Positions 7,566 through 15,760 of a DNA stretch of 64,000 nucleotides are shown one piece after another (position 1 is the stretch's first letter; each line of letters opens with the position of its first letter). The notes beneath the pieces were generated by a model. The model had not been told where the DNA came from. It worked only from the letters and a program-made list of their open reading frames with translations, and ran no database searches. The position numbers and the translations under genes were made by a program. Source of the DNA: Paenarthrobacter sp. AR 02 (lineage in GTDB: Bacteria > Actinomycetota > Actinomycetes > Actinomycetales > Micrococcaceae); contig NZ_JAJUKH010000004.1 in the NCBI RefSeq assembly GCF_021538675.1, forward strand, positions 62,001 through 126,000, read 5' to 3'.

Positions 7566-8320
7566 GCGTTGCTCCTGGGTTCTTGTTGGCGCTTTTCCGC
7601 GTAGGGATCCACGTCCGGCTCAAGCCCTTCATCCATGCGCGCGTGGCTGAACCACCCGATGATTCCGGCCACGACGGCAGCAACCAAAATCGGAACACCT
7701 GACGGCACGAAGGGCACCGCCAAAACCGTGGCCAGTGCACAGGCTGCGGCGATGGCCCACGGCTCCCGGCCCTTCAGCCGGGGCCAGAGCAAGGCCAGGA
7801 ACGCTGCTACGGCGGCGCCATCGAGGCCCCACTGCTTGGGATCTCCCATGGCATCTCCTGCCAAGGCGCCAACGGCCGTAAAGATATTCCACAAGATGAA
7901 TATTCCAATACCGGCTGTCCAGAACCCGCGGCGCTGCTCATCCGGGTCCGTCTGGCCGGACGCCGTCGCCGTCGACTCGTCAATGGTGACGTGCGCGGAA
8001 AGGTAGCGCTTCCAGCCGCCGGGCCGGAGCATGGCATTGATCTGCATGCCGTAGATGCCGTTGCGCAGCCCCAGGAGTGCGCTGGCCGTCATCGCCGCCA
8101 CCCCCGAGCCACCGCCCGCCACGACACCGATGAATGCGAACTGGGACCCACCGCTGAAGAGCAGGAGGCTCAGAACCATCGTCTGCCAGAAATCAAAGCC
8201 GGACGCGACAGACAAGGCACCAAACGAAACCCCGTAAAGTCCCGTGGCGATACTCAAGGAAAGAGCGATCTTGAATGCGGGCGACTCCCTGAGTTTCAGG
8301 GGCGCGGAACCACTGGTCAT
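7562..8320 (-). CDS. azlC: AzlC family branched-chain amino acid exporter subunit
   Basis: 252 residues with several transmembrane helices. The AzlC signature is present: ALSLSIATGLYGVSFGALSV, then FSGGSQFAFIGVVAGGGS and ASALLGLRNGIYGMQINA. The family exports branched-chain amino acids together with AzlD. I start at 8320 because that ATG overlaps the TGA of the upstream DoxX gene (ATGA, 8317-8320), indicating coupled translation; an in-frame ATG at 8335 also exists. The C terminus is a charged cytoplasmic tail. Confidence 0.85.
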   Translation of the reverse strand: MTSGSAPLKLRESPAFKIALSLSIATGLYGVSFGALSVASGFDFWQTMVLSLLLFSGGSQFAFIGVVAGGGSGVAAMTASALLGLRNGIYGMQINAMLRPGGWKRYLSAHVTIDESTATASGQTDPDEQRRGFWTAGIGIFILWNIFTAVGALAGDAMGDPKQWGLDGAAVAAFLALLWPRLKGREPWAIAAACALATVLAVPFVPSGVPILVAAVVAGIIGWFSHARMDEGLEPDVDPYAEKRQQEPRSNA

Positions 8321-8763
8321 TTCCGCAGGCTCCACGACCAGAGGATCAGCGGAATCTGCAGGGGCAGCCGCACGGTGTGGATACGCCTCTCGGCAGGAGT
8401 GCCTTTAGGTCCGTAAGCGCGCCTGAGGGCATCAATATGCCCCGCAAGGAATGCAGTGAACATCGCTGTGGTTGCGTCAGCCGCCACCTTGCGGGTGGCA
8501 GGTACCAGGAGACCGACGGCGGCAGCCACCTCGAGCAGGCCCGACGACGCGACCCATTCCTCCCGCGACATCACGGCCAGGGGCCCATTGGGACGGCTCC
8601 CCGGTTCATCCCGGCGGCACAGGTAATCCGGCACCACGGGGTTATAGAAGGTGGGGGTCCGGAAATGCTTTGCGGCGCTGGCCAGGAGCAGGGCGCTCAA
8701 GCCTATTGCTGAGACGGTATGTGTTGCCTTGGGTGACCAGCGAAGTGACATGAGACCACTCAA
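8317..8763 (-). CDS. DoxX-like small membrane protein
   Basis: 148 residues with four predicted helices: about 14-32 (TVSAIGLSALLLASAAKHF), 72-90 (GLLEVAAAVGLLVPATRKV), 96-112 and a C-terminal PLQIPLILWSWSL. The conserved E in LLEVAAAVGLL and the overall length resemble the DoxX/DUF family of quinol- or redox-linked membrane proteins. A second in-frame start lies at 8751. It overlaps azlC by 4 nt and probably heads that three-gene operon. The function in this setting is unknown. Confidence 0.7.
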   Translation of the reverse strand: MSGLMSLRWSPKATHTVSAIGLSALLLASAAKHFRTPTFYNPVVPDYLCRRDEPGSRPNGPLAVMSREEWVASSGLLEVAAAVGLLVPATRKVAADATTAMFTAFLAGHIDALRRAYGPKGTPAERRIHTVRLPLQIPLILWSWSLRK

Positions 8764-8787
8764 TCACAAGCGCGGTAAGCCCCAAAG

Positions 8788-9675
8788 TCAGCTGGAAACC
8801 ATGAGCTGCGCCAGGACCTGCGCCGGTTTGTTGGTGGTGATCTCATGGATGCCGAGACCTTGGCAAAGCGCTACATCCTTCTGGGAATCAACAGTCCACA
8901 CCCGGAATACACGGCCCGCCTCCAACCACCGCTGCACGTTGCGTGCATGCTCGCGCACATAGTCGATTCCCGGGCCCGCGATTCCCGCCTGTCCCTCGTC
9001 CAGCACGCGCTCCGCTTCCTCCTGCATTGCCTTCATGACGTTGGCCACCGCCCCGCCGGTGAGGAAGCCCAGGCCCAGTTCCTCCCGGATTTCCTGGACC
9101 GTGTAGTCATCCACCAGTTGGCAGACATGCTCCGCGGGAACAGTCTCCAGCAACCGCTGTACAGAATCTGAATCAAAGCTCATGAAGGAGACCTGGATGT
9201 TCTCGAGCCTGGATTCCTCCGGCGTCCAGCCTTCCTCGGCCAACAAGGCCAGTACCCGGTCCTCAAGCTTCAGCCCGTAGGGACTTGGGTGCTTGAGTTC
9301 GATGGCCAAGCCGATGTCGCGGCCAGCCCCGCGGAGGATGTCCAACAGCTCCGGCAGCGTCAGGAATTGGTCGGCCACTCCCCCATAGGCTTCAGGGATG
9401 CGCGCACCCTTCCATGACGAGAAGTCCAGCTCACGGAGCTCTTCCAGGGTCTGCTCGGCTACAGGTCCTGTCCCCGTGGAGGTCCGGTCCAGGTTGGAGT
9501 CGTGCAACAACACCACGTGCTGATCCCGGGTGAGGTGCACATCGCACTCGACTCCGTCCGCCCCGTCGTCGATGGCCCTCAAATAGGCGGCCCTGGTGTG
9601 TTCGGCAAAGGCGGCACTGGAGCCACGGTGGGCGTAGACCTTGGGCCTTGCGGTGGCGAAGTCGTCGCTTGTCAT
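8788..9675 (-). CDS. Glycerophosphodiester phosphodiesterase
   Basis: 295 residues of the GDPD TIM-barrel family. The catalytic and metal residues are visible: VYAHRGSSAAFAEHT (His-Arg and Glu), GADGVECDVHLTRD (Glu and Asp) and VVLLHDSNLDRTSTGTG (His), followed by IELKHPSP and the final VWTVDSQKDV. It hydrolyses glycerophosphodiesters to sn-glycerol-3-phosphate and an alcohol. No signal peptide is visible, so it should act in the cytoplasm. The start at 9675 (MTSDDFA) is preferred over a longer frame reaching 9753 because the extension is not family-like and would overlap the promoter of the divergent DUF445 gene. Confidence 0.9.
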   Translation of the reverse strand: MTSDDFATARPKVYAHRGSSAAFAEHTRAAYLRAIDDGADGVECDVHLTRDQHVVLLHDSNLDRTSTGTGPVAEQTLEELRELDFSSWKGARIPEAYGGVADQFLTLPELLDILRGAGRDIGLAIELKHPSPYGLKLEDRVLALLAEEGWTPEESRLENIQVSFMSFDSDSVQRLLETVPAEHVCQLVDDYTVQEIREELGLGFLTGGAVANVMKAMQEEAERVLDEGQAGIAGPGIDYVREHARNVQRWLEAGRVFRVWTVDSQKDVALCQGLGIHEITTNKPAQVLAQLMVSS

Positions 9676-9713
9676 GGAGATACGGTAGCCCACGCGGTTG
9701 TACGCACGGGGGC

Positions 9714-9719
9714 TACGCT
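9714..9719 (+). promoter_or_regulatory. Candidate -10 box for leaderless DUF445 transcript
   Basis: TACGCT is separated from the ATG at 9726 by exactly 6 nt with no Shine-Dalgarno sequence, the spacing seen for leaderless actinobacterial mRNAs. Confidence 0.4.
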
Positions 9720-9725
9720 GGGCTA

Positions 9726-11072
9726 ATGCAGGTGAACTCTGAACAAATCCCAACTGAAGACGTCACCAACCCCCGTCCGGCGTCAGGTCCCGCGCCCGCC
9801 CCGGCCGGTTCCGCCGTCGTCGATCTTTCGGCGGGAGACCTGGAAAAAGCAGCCGCGCTCCGCCGGATGAAGCGGCTGGCGTTGGCCCTGCTGATCGGGA
9901 TGGCCGTGATCTTCACGGTGGCATTCGCCTTCCAGAAGCAGTACGCGTGGCTTGAGTACGTTCGCGCGGCGGCCGAGGGTGGCATGGTTGGCGCGCTGGC
10001 TGACTGGTTCGCCGTCACCGCCCTGTTCAAGTACCCCATGGGTCTGAGGATCCCGCACACCGCCATCATCCCGCGGCGCAAGGACCAGATCGGCGAATCG
10101 CTCAGCGAGTTCGTGGAAAGCAACTTCCTGTCCCAGGAGGTTGTTCAGGAGAAGTTGGCGAGCATCGATATTGCCCGCAAGTCCGGGGCCTGGTTGTCCG
10201 GTCCGGGTGGTGCCGAACGCGTCGCGAAGGAAGGCGGTGCTGCGATCCGCGGCGTGTTCACCGTCCTTAATGACGACGACGTCCAAGCGGTCATCGAAGG
10301 CATGGTCCGCAAGCACCTGCTCACCCCGCCATGGGGGCCGCCGGTGGGCCGGATGGCGGAGCGGATCTTCGTTGACGGCCACCACCACAAGTTGGTGGAC
10401 CTGCTGGTGGACCGCGCCGCCGACTGGGTAGACGCCAACCATGCAACGGTGAACCGGCTCGTTTCGGACCGCTCGCCGCTGTGGGTGCCAACATTCGTGG
10501 ACGGCCTGGTTGGCGACCGCGTTCACGTGGAACTGTCCAAGTTCATGCGCGCCGTCCAGTCCGACCAGAACCACCGGGTGCGCCAATCCATCGACGCCTA
10601 CCTCACCGAGCTCGCCCAGGACCTGCAGCACGATCCGGCCATGATTGAGCGCGCCGAAACCATCAAGGCCCAGATCCTTGGTGACCCCGAGGTCCGTGAA
10701 CTGGCCTCACGCACCTGGGGAACGGTGAAGACCGCACTGCTCAACGCCGTCGATGACCCCGACAGCGAACTGAGCCTGCGCTTCAAAGGAGCTGTCCGGG
10801 ACTTCGGCACACGCCTGGTCAAGGACGACGAACTGGCCGGCAAGGTCAACGCTTGGATTGGCGACGCGGCCGGATACCTGGTGAACACCTACCGCTCGGA
10901 CATTGCCGGCGTCATCTCCGACACGGTAGCCCGTTGGGACGCGGAAGAAACCTCCCAGAAAATCGAGCTCCAGGTGGGCAAGGACCTTCAGTACATCCGC
11001 ATCAACGGAACCGTGGTTGGCGCGCTGGCAGGGCTGGCCATCTTCACGGTTGCGCACCTGCTGTTCGGATAG
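9726..11072 (+). CDS. DUF445 domain-containing membrane-anchored protein
   Basis: 448 residues. A hydrophobic helix near 58-80 (LALALLIGMAVIFTVAFAF), then the DUF445 core beginning with AAAEGGMVGALADWFAVTAL and FKYPMGLRIPHTAIIPRRKD, long amphipathic helices, and a C-terminal anchor (TVVGALAGLAIFTVAHLLF). This matches the YjiN/DUF445 family, which is of unknown function and believed to be envelope-associated. The start at 9726 is supported by a -10-like box 6 nt upstream. Its last 29 nt overlap the convergent pxpC-like gene. Confidence 0.82.
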   Translation: MQVNSEQIPTEDVTNPRPASGPAPAPAGSAVVDLSAGDLEKAAALRRMKRLALALLIGMAVIFTVAFAFQKQYAWLEYVRAAAEGGMVGALADWFAVTALFKYPMGLRIPHTAIIPRRKDQIGESLSEFVESNFLSQEVVQEKLASIDIARKSGAWLSGPGGAERVAKEGGAAIRGVFTVLNDDDVQAVIEGMVRKHLLTPPWGPPVGRMAERIFVDGHHHKLVDLLVDRAADWVDANHATVNRLVSDRSPLWVPTFVDGLVGDRVHVELSKFMRAVQSDQNHRVRQSIDAYLTELAQDLQHDPAMIERAETIKAQILGDPEVRELASRTWGTVKTALLNAVDDPDSELSLRFKGAVRDFGTRLVKDDELAGKVNAWIGDAAGYLVNTYRSDIAGVISDTVARWDAEETSQKIELQVGKDLQYIRINGTVVGALAGLAIFTVAHLLFG

Positions 11073-11865
11073 GAGCAGGGGCACCACCCGTCCCCAATAA
11101 GTGCACCATCTGGCCCGGCCTTGCCTGGCCGAGCAGGTCCAGGTCCTCGTCCCGGACCAGCGCGATCACGGGCGATTTTGCCGTTGCCGGGTGGCTGGCC
11201 AGGGCGATCACGGGAAGGCCCGACGGCGGCAGCAGGACCGAGCCGGTCCGCAGCGGCTGAGGTTGGGGTGCTGGAGTTGTGGCCGCCTCGAGTGGCCGAC
11301 CCACCAGCCGCGCCCCGGCCCTGTCCGACTCCGTCGAGAGAATCCACGGTTCGGTGGTCAACCTCAGCCACGAATCAGCGCCGAAATCAGGGACCTGCGG
11401 GCCGCGGAAAACCCTGGCGACTACCGGACGTTCCGGATCCAGCGCACGGCGCGGGGGTTGTTGCAGGTCCGGGAAGGCCTGGCTGTTCGGGCGGCCGAAG
11501 GTCAGGGCACCGCCCGCGCGCAACGGCTCGGCCTGAGGCGGAATGCCACCGGGAACTGCCACGTAATACCTGATTCCGAAGAGCGCGGGCCCTACCTCAA
11601 GGACCGATCCCGGAGCCACCCGCACCGCTTTGTTAAGTGGCAGCTCGGAGCCGTTGAGGGTGACGATGCCTTCGGCACCGGTGACTGAAACTGCGGAGGC
11701 CGTGACGAAGCGGAGCCGGAGGCCACCGAGCAGGACCTCCAGGCCCCCGGCGTCGGCGCGGTTGCCCAGGAGGGCATTGGCCAGATGCATGGACGCGCGG
11801 TCCAGTGCCTGCTCCGGCTCCAGGGCCGAGGTCAAGGTCCCAGGGTCAACTACTACCGCACCCAT
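11044..11865 (-). CDS. Divergent PxpC/KipA-like (5-oxoprolinase subunit C family) protein
   Basis: 273 residues, shorter than typical PxpC (about 290-330). Family-like parts are LANALLGNRADAGGLEVLLGG, LNGSELPLNKAVRVAPGSVLEVG, RYYVAVPGGI and STESDRAGARLVGRPL. However, the usual QDLGRPG...GVP.SGA.D segment near the N terminus is missing (PGTLTSALEPEQALDRASM instead), GSRST is not seen, and the late LxADxxTxGGYP motif is replaced by ALASHPATAKSPVI. PxpC works with PxpB and PxpA to hydrolyse 5-oxoproline with ATP. Here PxpA is 35 nt upstream but no PxpB is present, so catalytic competence is uncertain. Confidence 0.7.
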   Translation of the reverse strand: MGAVVVDPGTLTSALEPEQALDRASMHLANALLGNRADAGGLEVLLGGLRLRFVTASAVSVTGAEGIVTLNGSELPLNKAVRVAPGSVLEVGPALFGIRYYVAVPGGIPPQAEPLRAGGALTFGRPNSQAFPDLQQPPRRALDPERPVVARVFRGPQVPDFGADSWLRLTTEPWILSTESDRAGARLVGRPLEAATTPAPQPQPLRTGSVLLPPSGLPVIALASHPATAKSPVIALVRDEDLDLLGQARPGQMVHLLGTGGAPAPIRTAGAQP

Positions 11866-11900
11866 TAATGCACTCCCCTACAAAGAACCGCACCGCAGGA

Positions 11901-12650
11901 TCAGGCGAACGCTTCGACCTGCACGCCGGCGTGCTCCAGTCCCTCTCGAACGGCAGCGGCCATGCTGACGGCCCCTGGCGTGTCTCCGTGGATACACAGC
12001 GAATCCGCCTGCACGGGAACGACGGAACCGTCGATGGCCAGTACTTCCTTGCGCGTCGCCAACCGCACGGCCTGAGCCACCACTGCGGCGGGGTCGTGGA
12101 GGACTGAGCCCTCCTGGGTGCGCGGTACCAAGGTGCCGTCCGGCAGGTAGGCCCGGTCCACGAACGCTTCGCGGAAGACCGGGTGACCGGCCTCATCAGC
12201 CAGTTTCAACCATGCCGACCCCGGCAGTCCCAACACGGGAAGGCCGGGATCGTAGGCATGAACAGCAGCCACCACGGCCTCGGCCTGCTCGGGATCCTTA
12301 ACAATCCTGTTGTAGAGGGCGCCATGCGGTTTGACGTAGTCCACCGAAGCACCGACGGTGTGGGCCATCCCGTCCAGGGCGCCGAGTTGGTAGAGGACGT
12401 CCCCGAAGAGCTCATCAAAGGTCATGTCCAAGGAACGGCGTCCGAACCCAGCCAGGTCCCGGTACCCCACATGCGCGCCTACACGAACGTCCAATTCAAA
12501 TGCTGCGCGGCAGCTGTCCAGCATGGTGAGCGGATCCCCGGCGTGGAAGCCGCACGCCACGTTGGCGCTGCTCACGATACGGAACATCGAGGCGTCATCG
12601 CCCATGGTCCAGGAGCCAAAGGACTCTCCCAGGTCAGCGTTCAGATCCAC
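11901..12650 (-). CDS. pxpA: 5-oxoprolinase subunit A, LamB/YcsF family
   Basis: 249 residues with a GTG start and a GGAAGG site 8 nt upstream. Hallmarks: DLNADLGESFGSW at the N terminus, SANVACGFHAGDP, RVGAHVGYRDLAGFGRR, VDYVKPHGALYNRI, EAFVDRAYLPDGTLVPR and a final CIHGDTPGAV. These define the LamB/YcsF (PxpA) family of TIM-barrel-like hydrolases that open 5-oxoproline in cooperation with PxpBC. It overlaps the upstream hypothetical gene by 17 nt and precedes the divergent pxpC-like gene by 35 nt. PxpB is not encoded nearby. Confidence 0.9.
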   Translation of the reverse strand: MDLNADLGESFGSWTMGDDASMFRIVSSANVACGFHAGDPLTMLDSCRAAFELDVRVGAHVGYRDLAGFGRRSLDMTFDELFGDVLYQLGALDGMAHTVGASVDYVKPHGALYNRIVKDPEQAEAVVAAVHAYDPGLPVLGLPGSAWLKLADEAGHPVFREAFVDRAYLPDGTLVPRTQEGSVLHDPAAVVAQAVRLATRKEVLAIDGSVVPVQADSLCIHGDTPGAVSMAAAVREGLEHAGVQVEAFA

Positions 12651-13464
12651 TGTTACCGCCTTCCAGCGTCGGGTATTCGGTTGCGTTTACAGTCACGTTT
12701 TTGGTTGCGTTGGGCAGAAGTTCACCCGGCATCGTATCGGGCATCGCGCCGAAGGCTTCCTTGGCACTGGAGACCACGGCACGGCCCATCATCAGGTTGC
12801 CGGCACCGCCAACCACGGCCCCGATACCGAAGGGCAGGGCGCGTCCAATGAAGGCGCCGCCCTGTTTCTTCAGGAGGTTCTTCAGGAAGGCGCGCTGAAT
12901 GGTGTCACGGATGACTCCGAATCCGCTGCCCGGAATCTTCTTGGTCAGGGTCTTGCCCCAGGCATTAGTGACGCCTTTACCGCGGCCCAGCGACTGCCCG
13001 CTCAGTGCGCCCAGCAGGGACGTGCCTTCCTCACCCAGCATGATGGCCATGACCATGGTCCGGGAACGTTCCGGGTCGGTGAGCCTGATGCCGTGGAGTT
13101 CGGCCAGGGACGACGCGTACAGGGCCGTGGTCTCCAGGAACCCCACGGTTGCCAGCGCGGAAAGGCCCAGCGATGCCGCGGTACCAATACCCGGCACGAC
13201 GGCGGTCGCGCCTACGGCGGCACCCCCGCCTGAGATGACGAGCAGGTAATGGTGCTCCAGTTTTGCCGCAAGCTGCGCTGGAGAATCATGGGGGTGCCGG
13301 CGTTGCAAGCGTCGAAGGTTGGCCAGGACCAGTGGCCGCTGGACCTCTACGGCTTTAAGCAGGACATTGTGGACACCGGGCTTGGGTTTGCCTTGGGCGT
13401 CGAAAACGGCGTTGTGTGCTGTTTCCTGGGCGATTTTCACCGCCGGGTTGGGGCGCTTGGGCAT
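12634..13464 (-). CDS. Hypothetical protein with glycine-rich hydrophobic hairpin
   Basis: 276 residues. A basic N terminus is followed by a long, Gly/Ala-rich hydrophobic segment at about 75-125 (LLVISGGGAAVGATAVVPG then LGLSALATVGFLETTALYAS) and a second one near 215-235 (GRALPFGIGAVVGGAGNL). The pattern resembles EcsC/DUF697-type proteins that insert a hydrophobic hairpin in the membrane, but I cannot assign the family firmly. GGAGAGG 5 nt upstream supports the start at 13464. It overlaps pxpA by 17 nt, which suggests cotranscription without implying shared function. Confidence 0.7.
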   Translation of the reverse strand: MPKRPNPAVKIAQETAHNAVFDAQGKPKPGVHNVLLKAVEVQRPLVLANLRRLQRRHPHDSPAQLAAKLEHHYLLVISGGGAAVGATAVVPGIGTAASLGLSALATVGFLETTALYASSLAELHGIRLTDPERSRTMVMAIMLGEEGTSLLGALSGQSLGRGKGVTNAWGKTLTKKIPGSGFGVIRDTIQRAFLKNLLKKQGGAFIGRALPFGIGAVVGGAGNLMMGRAVVSSAKEAFGAMPDTMPGELLPNATKNVTVNATEYPTLEGGNSGSER

Positions 13465-13664
13465 CTTTACCTCTCCTTGGCAGTCTGTTGTTTCACGGGG
13501 AACTGCTGGGTTCAGCCTATGCCACACCTTTGGATCACAAGGTCCCTGATCAGTGCTATGTGGACAGGATTCCTTGGAGGGCGGACGCCGCAGCGGACCA
13601 CACCCGGGCGTAGACTGGGGGCACTCACGGAAGCAGTCCCAGCCAAGGACAGGAAGTATCCGTC

Positions 13665-13829
13665 ATGAAGCCATCAGATGAGACCGAACATGTCATCCGG
13701 CACCACACCGATGCTCCGGCAGAGGGCGAGACGGAAGGCTGGGTCCCGCATGACACCGGCCTCCACAGCCAGGACCCGGCGGAAGGTCCCGACATCGAGG
13801 ACGACACCCCCGCAGAGGGCTCCCCGTAA
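13665..13829 (+). CDS. Small acidic, disordered-looking protein, 54 aa
   Basis: Begins MKPSDETEHVIRHHTD and ends with EDDTPAEGSP; about a quarter of residues are Asp or Glu and there is no hydrophobic core. AGGAAG lies about 7 nt upstream and a TAGACT -10-like box is at 13613-13618. GC-ending codons and a good ribosome binding site support a real gene. The PAEG motif occurs three times (PAEGE, PAEGP, PAEGS), a small internal repeat. Function unknown; no family recognised. Confidence 0.55.
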   Translation: MKPSDETEHVIRHHTDAPAEGETEGWVPHDTGLHSQDPAEGPDIEDDTPAEGSP

Positions 13830-13913
13830 CTGACGTTCCTTTGCGAACCGGGCAGGCCGGGTGCTTTATGCCGCCCTGCGTAAGCTGACCACAAGCGCAG
13901 AAAGGACCCCTGA

Positions 13914-14321
13914 ATGGCCGCTGGAACCAAGGACGATCCGTGGCAGCTGACCACTCCCCCGGGCTCGTCCGACTACATCATGTACAAGGATGAGTCCGCG
14001 GACCCACCGGCAATCGTCTGCCAAGTGGGCTCTACCAAGTTGCTGTACCAGCTCCGCGCCATCGAGGACCTGCACGCGTGGCTCGTGGAACAGGGCGACT
14101 GGGTCCCGCTGGGCGCCGCCGACGAAGGCAAGGACGCCGCCGAGGGAACGGTAGAGGCGTGGGGCCGCAGCGAAAGCAACCCGGTGGGCGGTTGGTACGG
14201 TCTCCGGAAGGGGTACCGGGGCCGGTTCGGCATGTACATGCCACCCCTGCTGGAAGCGCTGGGGTTGGCCGAACTTACCCATGAAAAGCGGAACAACTCC
14301 ATGCGGGCGATCTCCACGTAA
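13914..14321 (+). CDS. Conserved hypothetical protein (DUF6855-like)
   Basis: 135 residues, soluble. Distinctive text: KDDPWQLTTPPGSSDYIMYKD, VCQVGSTKLLYQLRAIEDLH, LGAADE, GWYGLRKGYRGRFGMYMPP and LEALGLAELTH. These stretches are, as I recall, typical of a small family found across actinobacteria and annotated DUF6855; I am moderately sure of the family name and cannot state a function. AAAGGA about 9 nt upstream of the ATG supports the start. It converges on the LacI gene with an 11-nt gap. Confidence 0.75.
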   Translation: MAAGTKDDPWQLTTPPGSSDYIMYKDESADPPAIVCQVGSTKLLYQLRAIEDLHAWLVEQGDWVPLGAADEGKDAAEGTVEAWGRSESNPVGGWYGLRKGYRGRFGMYMPPLLEALGLAELTHEKRNNSMRAIST

Positions 14322-14332
14322 CCGGACGGCGG

Positions 14333-15319
14333 TCAGCCGGGCACCCTGCCCGTAGTCTCCCTCACCACAAGGTGCGGTGTCCGCACCAGGTGGGCTGCCG
14401 ACGTCGTACCCTCCAAGCGGTCCACCGCGCGGTCGACGGCGGCGCGGGCCAACAGCGGCGCGTCCTGGCTGATCGAAGACAACTGGACATAGCTGAGCCG
14501 GGCGAACTGGCTGTCGTCGTAGCCGAGGACGGAGACGTCGTCCGGCACCCGGAGGCCAGCGGCGCGGAAACTCTCCCAGACACCCAGCGCACACCGGTCA
14601 TTGAAAGCAACGACGGCGGTGGGCAAGTCCTGCTGCAGCTCACGGCCGGCGCGCAAGCCGTCTTCTTCGGTGGGTCCCCCAGCGACGACGCGCGCATCCA
14701 AGCCACGCGAAGTCATCTCTGCCTGGAATGCCGCACGTCGTTGCGCGCTGGACACTGCCTGGCCGCCGTCCACGTGTGCGATCCGCTGATGCCCCAGCGA
14801 AACCAGATGCTCCACGGCCAGGTGGATCCCGGCATGGTCATCGCTGCTCACTGAGTCCAAGGCGTCGCCAACGTCGTCGCGGAGAAGGCTGATGACGGGC
14901 AAGCGGGCTGCGTATCCGGCCAGTTCCTCCGGCGGGAGGGACGGGGAAATCATGATCAGTGCCTCGCAGCCCAGGTCCAGCAGGGATTCTACTGCCCGCG
15001 CTTCCGGTCGGCCATTGGCCACTGCGCTGAGGGCGATGTCGTATCCGCGTATCGTCGCTCCGGCGTAGGCGGCGTCCACGATCTCGGCATGGAAGGCCTG
15101 TGCGGTGGAAAAGCTGAGGCCAAGGAGCCTGGTGCGGCTGCTTCGGAGGAGCCGGGCGCGGCTGTCGGGCCGGTAGCCGAGTTCCCTTGCGGCCGCTTGG
15201 ACTTTCAGCCGGGTCGCTTCGGAAGCACCCGGGGCGTCCCGCATGACGATGGAAACCAAGGCCCTGGATACACCTGCGGCTTCAGCCACGTCCATCAAGG
15301 TGGGACGTTTCCCGGTCAT
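14333..15319 (-). CDS. LacI family transcriptional regulator
   Basis: 328 residues. The N-terminal LacI DNA-binding domain is clear (PTLMDVAEAAGVSRALVSIV, then KVQAAARELGYRPDSRARLL hinge), followed by a periplasmic-binding-protein-like sugar domain with SSDDHAGIHLAVEHLVSLGH and FNDRCALGVWESFRAAGLRVPDDVSVLGYDD. The palindrome TAGAACGTTCTA 28 nt upstream (15347-15358) is a strong autoregulatory operator candidate, and two near-identical sites flank the start of the inositol-dehydrogenase-like operon 700 bp away. I infer that it represses that operon in the absence of a sugar or polyol ligand. Confidence 0.92.
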   Translation of the reverse strand: MTGKRPTLMDVAEAAGVSRALVSIVMRDAPGASEATRLKVQAAARELGYRPDSRARLLRSSRTRLLGLSFSTAQAFHAEIVDAAYAGATIRGYDIALSAVANGRPEARAVESLLDLGCEALIMISPSLPPEELAGYAARLPVISLLRDDVGDALDSVSSDDHAGIHLAVEHLVSLGHQRIAHVDGGQAVSSAQRRAAFQAEMTSRGLDARVVAGGPTEEDGLRAGRELQQDLPTAVVAFNDRCALGVWESFRAAGLRVPDDVSVLGYDDSQFARLSYVQLSSISQDAPLLARAAVDRAVDRLEGTTSAAHLVRTPHLVVRETTGRVPG

Positions 15320-15346
15320 GGCTCTCCTCTGCTCGGAGCCAGTCTA

Positions 15347-15358
15347 TAGAACGTTCTA
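15347..15358. promoter_or_regulatory. LacI-type operator TAGAACGTTCTA
   Basis: A 12-bp perfect palindrome with the central CG typical of LacI-family operators, 28 nt upstream of the LacI start. Related sites TAGAACGATCTA occur at 16044-16060 and 16092-16108. Confidence 0.7.
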
Positions 15359-15360
15359 CA

Positions 15361-15760
15361 GGCGAATAGATGTGTGCGCTCACAAATCCGGTCGTGCGGC
15401 CGGCCGCGACTCAGACGACCGACCGCACTAGCCCGGTTTCATGCAGCGACGGCGCCCCGGGTGGGCCCCAGAACCCACCACACCCATCGCTGCCAACTCG
15501 TCAATGAACCGAGACGCAGCCGAAAAGGGCAACGGCGCAGTGCGCGGCTCAAAGACATGGGCACTGGATATGTGGCCTGACCTGCGGAAACGTGACGCAG
15601 GGTTGCCAAGAAGTTTTTTGAACGGCACCCGGGGCATGGCATGGGCATGGCATTGCCCGGTCCCCGAGCCAAAGGTCCCCCGAAAAGGGCATCACTTTTC
15701 GCTTCGCCGGAGCACTCCTAAGTACCCGGATATTGAGCAACCACCGCGCAGGAGCAAGAT
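15361..15760. other. 400-bp gap between LacI operator and small membrane protein gene
   Basis: No intact gene is convincing here. The segment contains a minus-strand frame with an FtsK-gamma-like stretch (15428-15637), a T-run at 15614-15619 flanked by an imperfect GGGTTGCC/GGCACCC dyad (possible hairpin), and a GGCATGG direct repeat near 15633-15655. A plus frame at 15441-15764 is low-complexity and basic and is not supported by a ribosome site. I looked for a riboswitch and could not recognise one. Confidence 0.4.
15428..15637 (-). pseudogene. Possible remnant of an FtsK/SpoIIIE gamma (winged-helix) domain
   Basis: A 69-codon frame whose C-terminal half reads FSAASRFIDELAAMGVVG and ends RRRCMKPG. 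This aligns by eye with the FtsK gamma domain, where the usual text is FAKAGRLMDLLESR.IVG followed by an Arg-rich stretch and KP. The N-terminal part does not resemble the domain and there is no ribosome binding site or motor domain nearby, so a decayed fragment is more likely than a gene. The resemblance covers only about 30 residues and could be chance. Confidence 0.3.

Noticed and set aside
11866..11900. Hidden pxpB between pxpA and pxpC
   Set aside because: The gap is only 35 nt, and no PxpB-like text appears in other frames of the region.
15500..15760. Possible riboswitch in the leader of the small membrane protein
   Set aside because: GC-rich dyads are present, but I could not match any riboswitch consensus.
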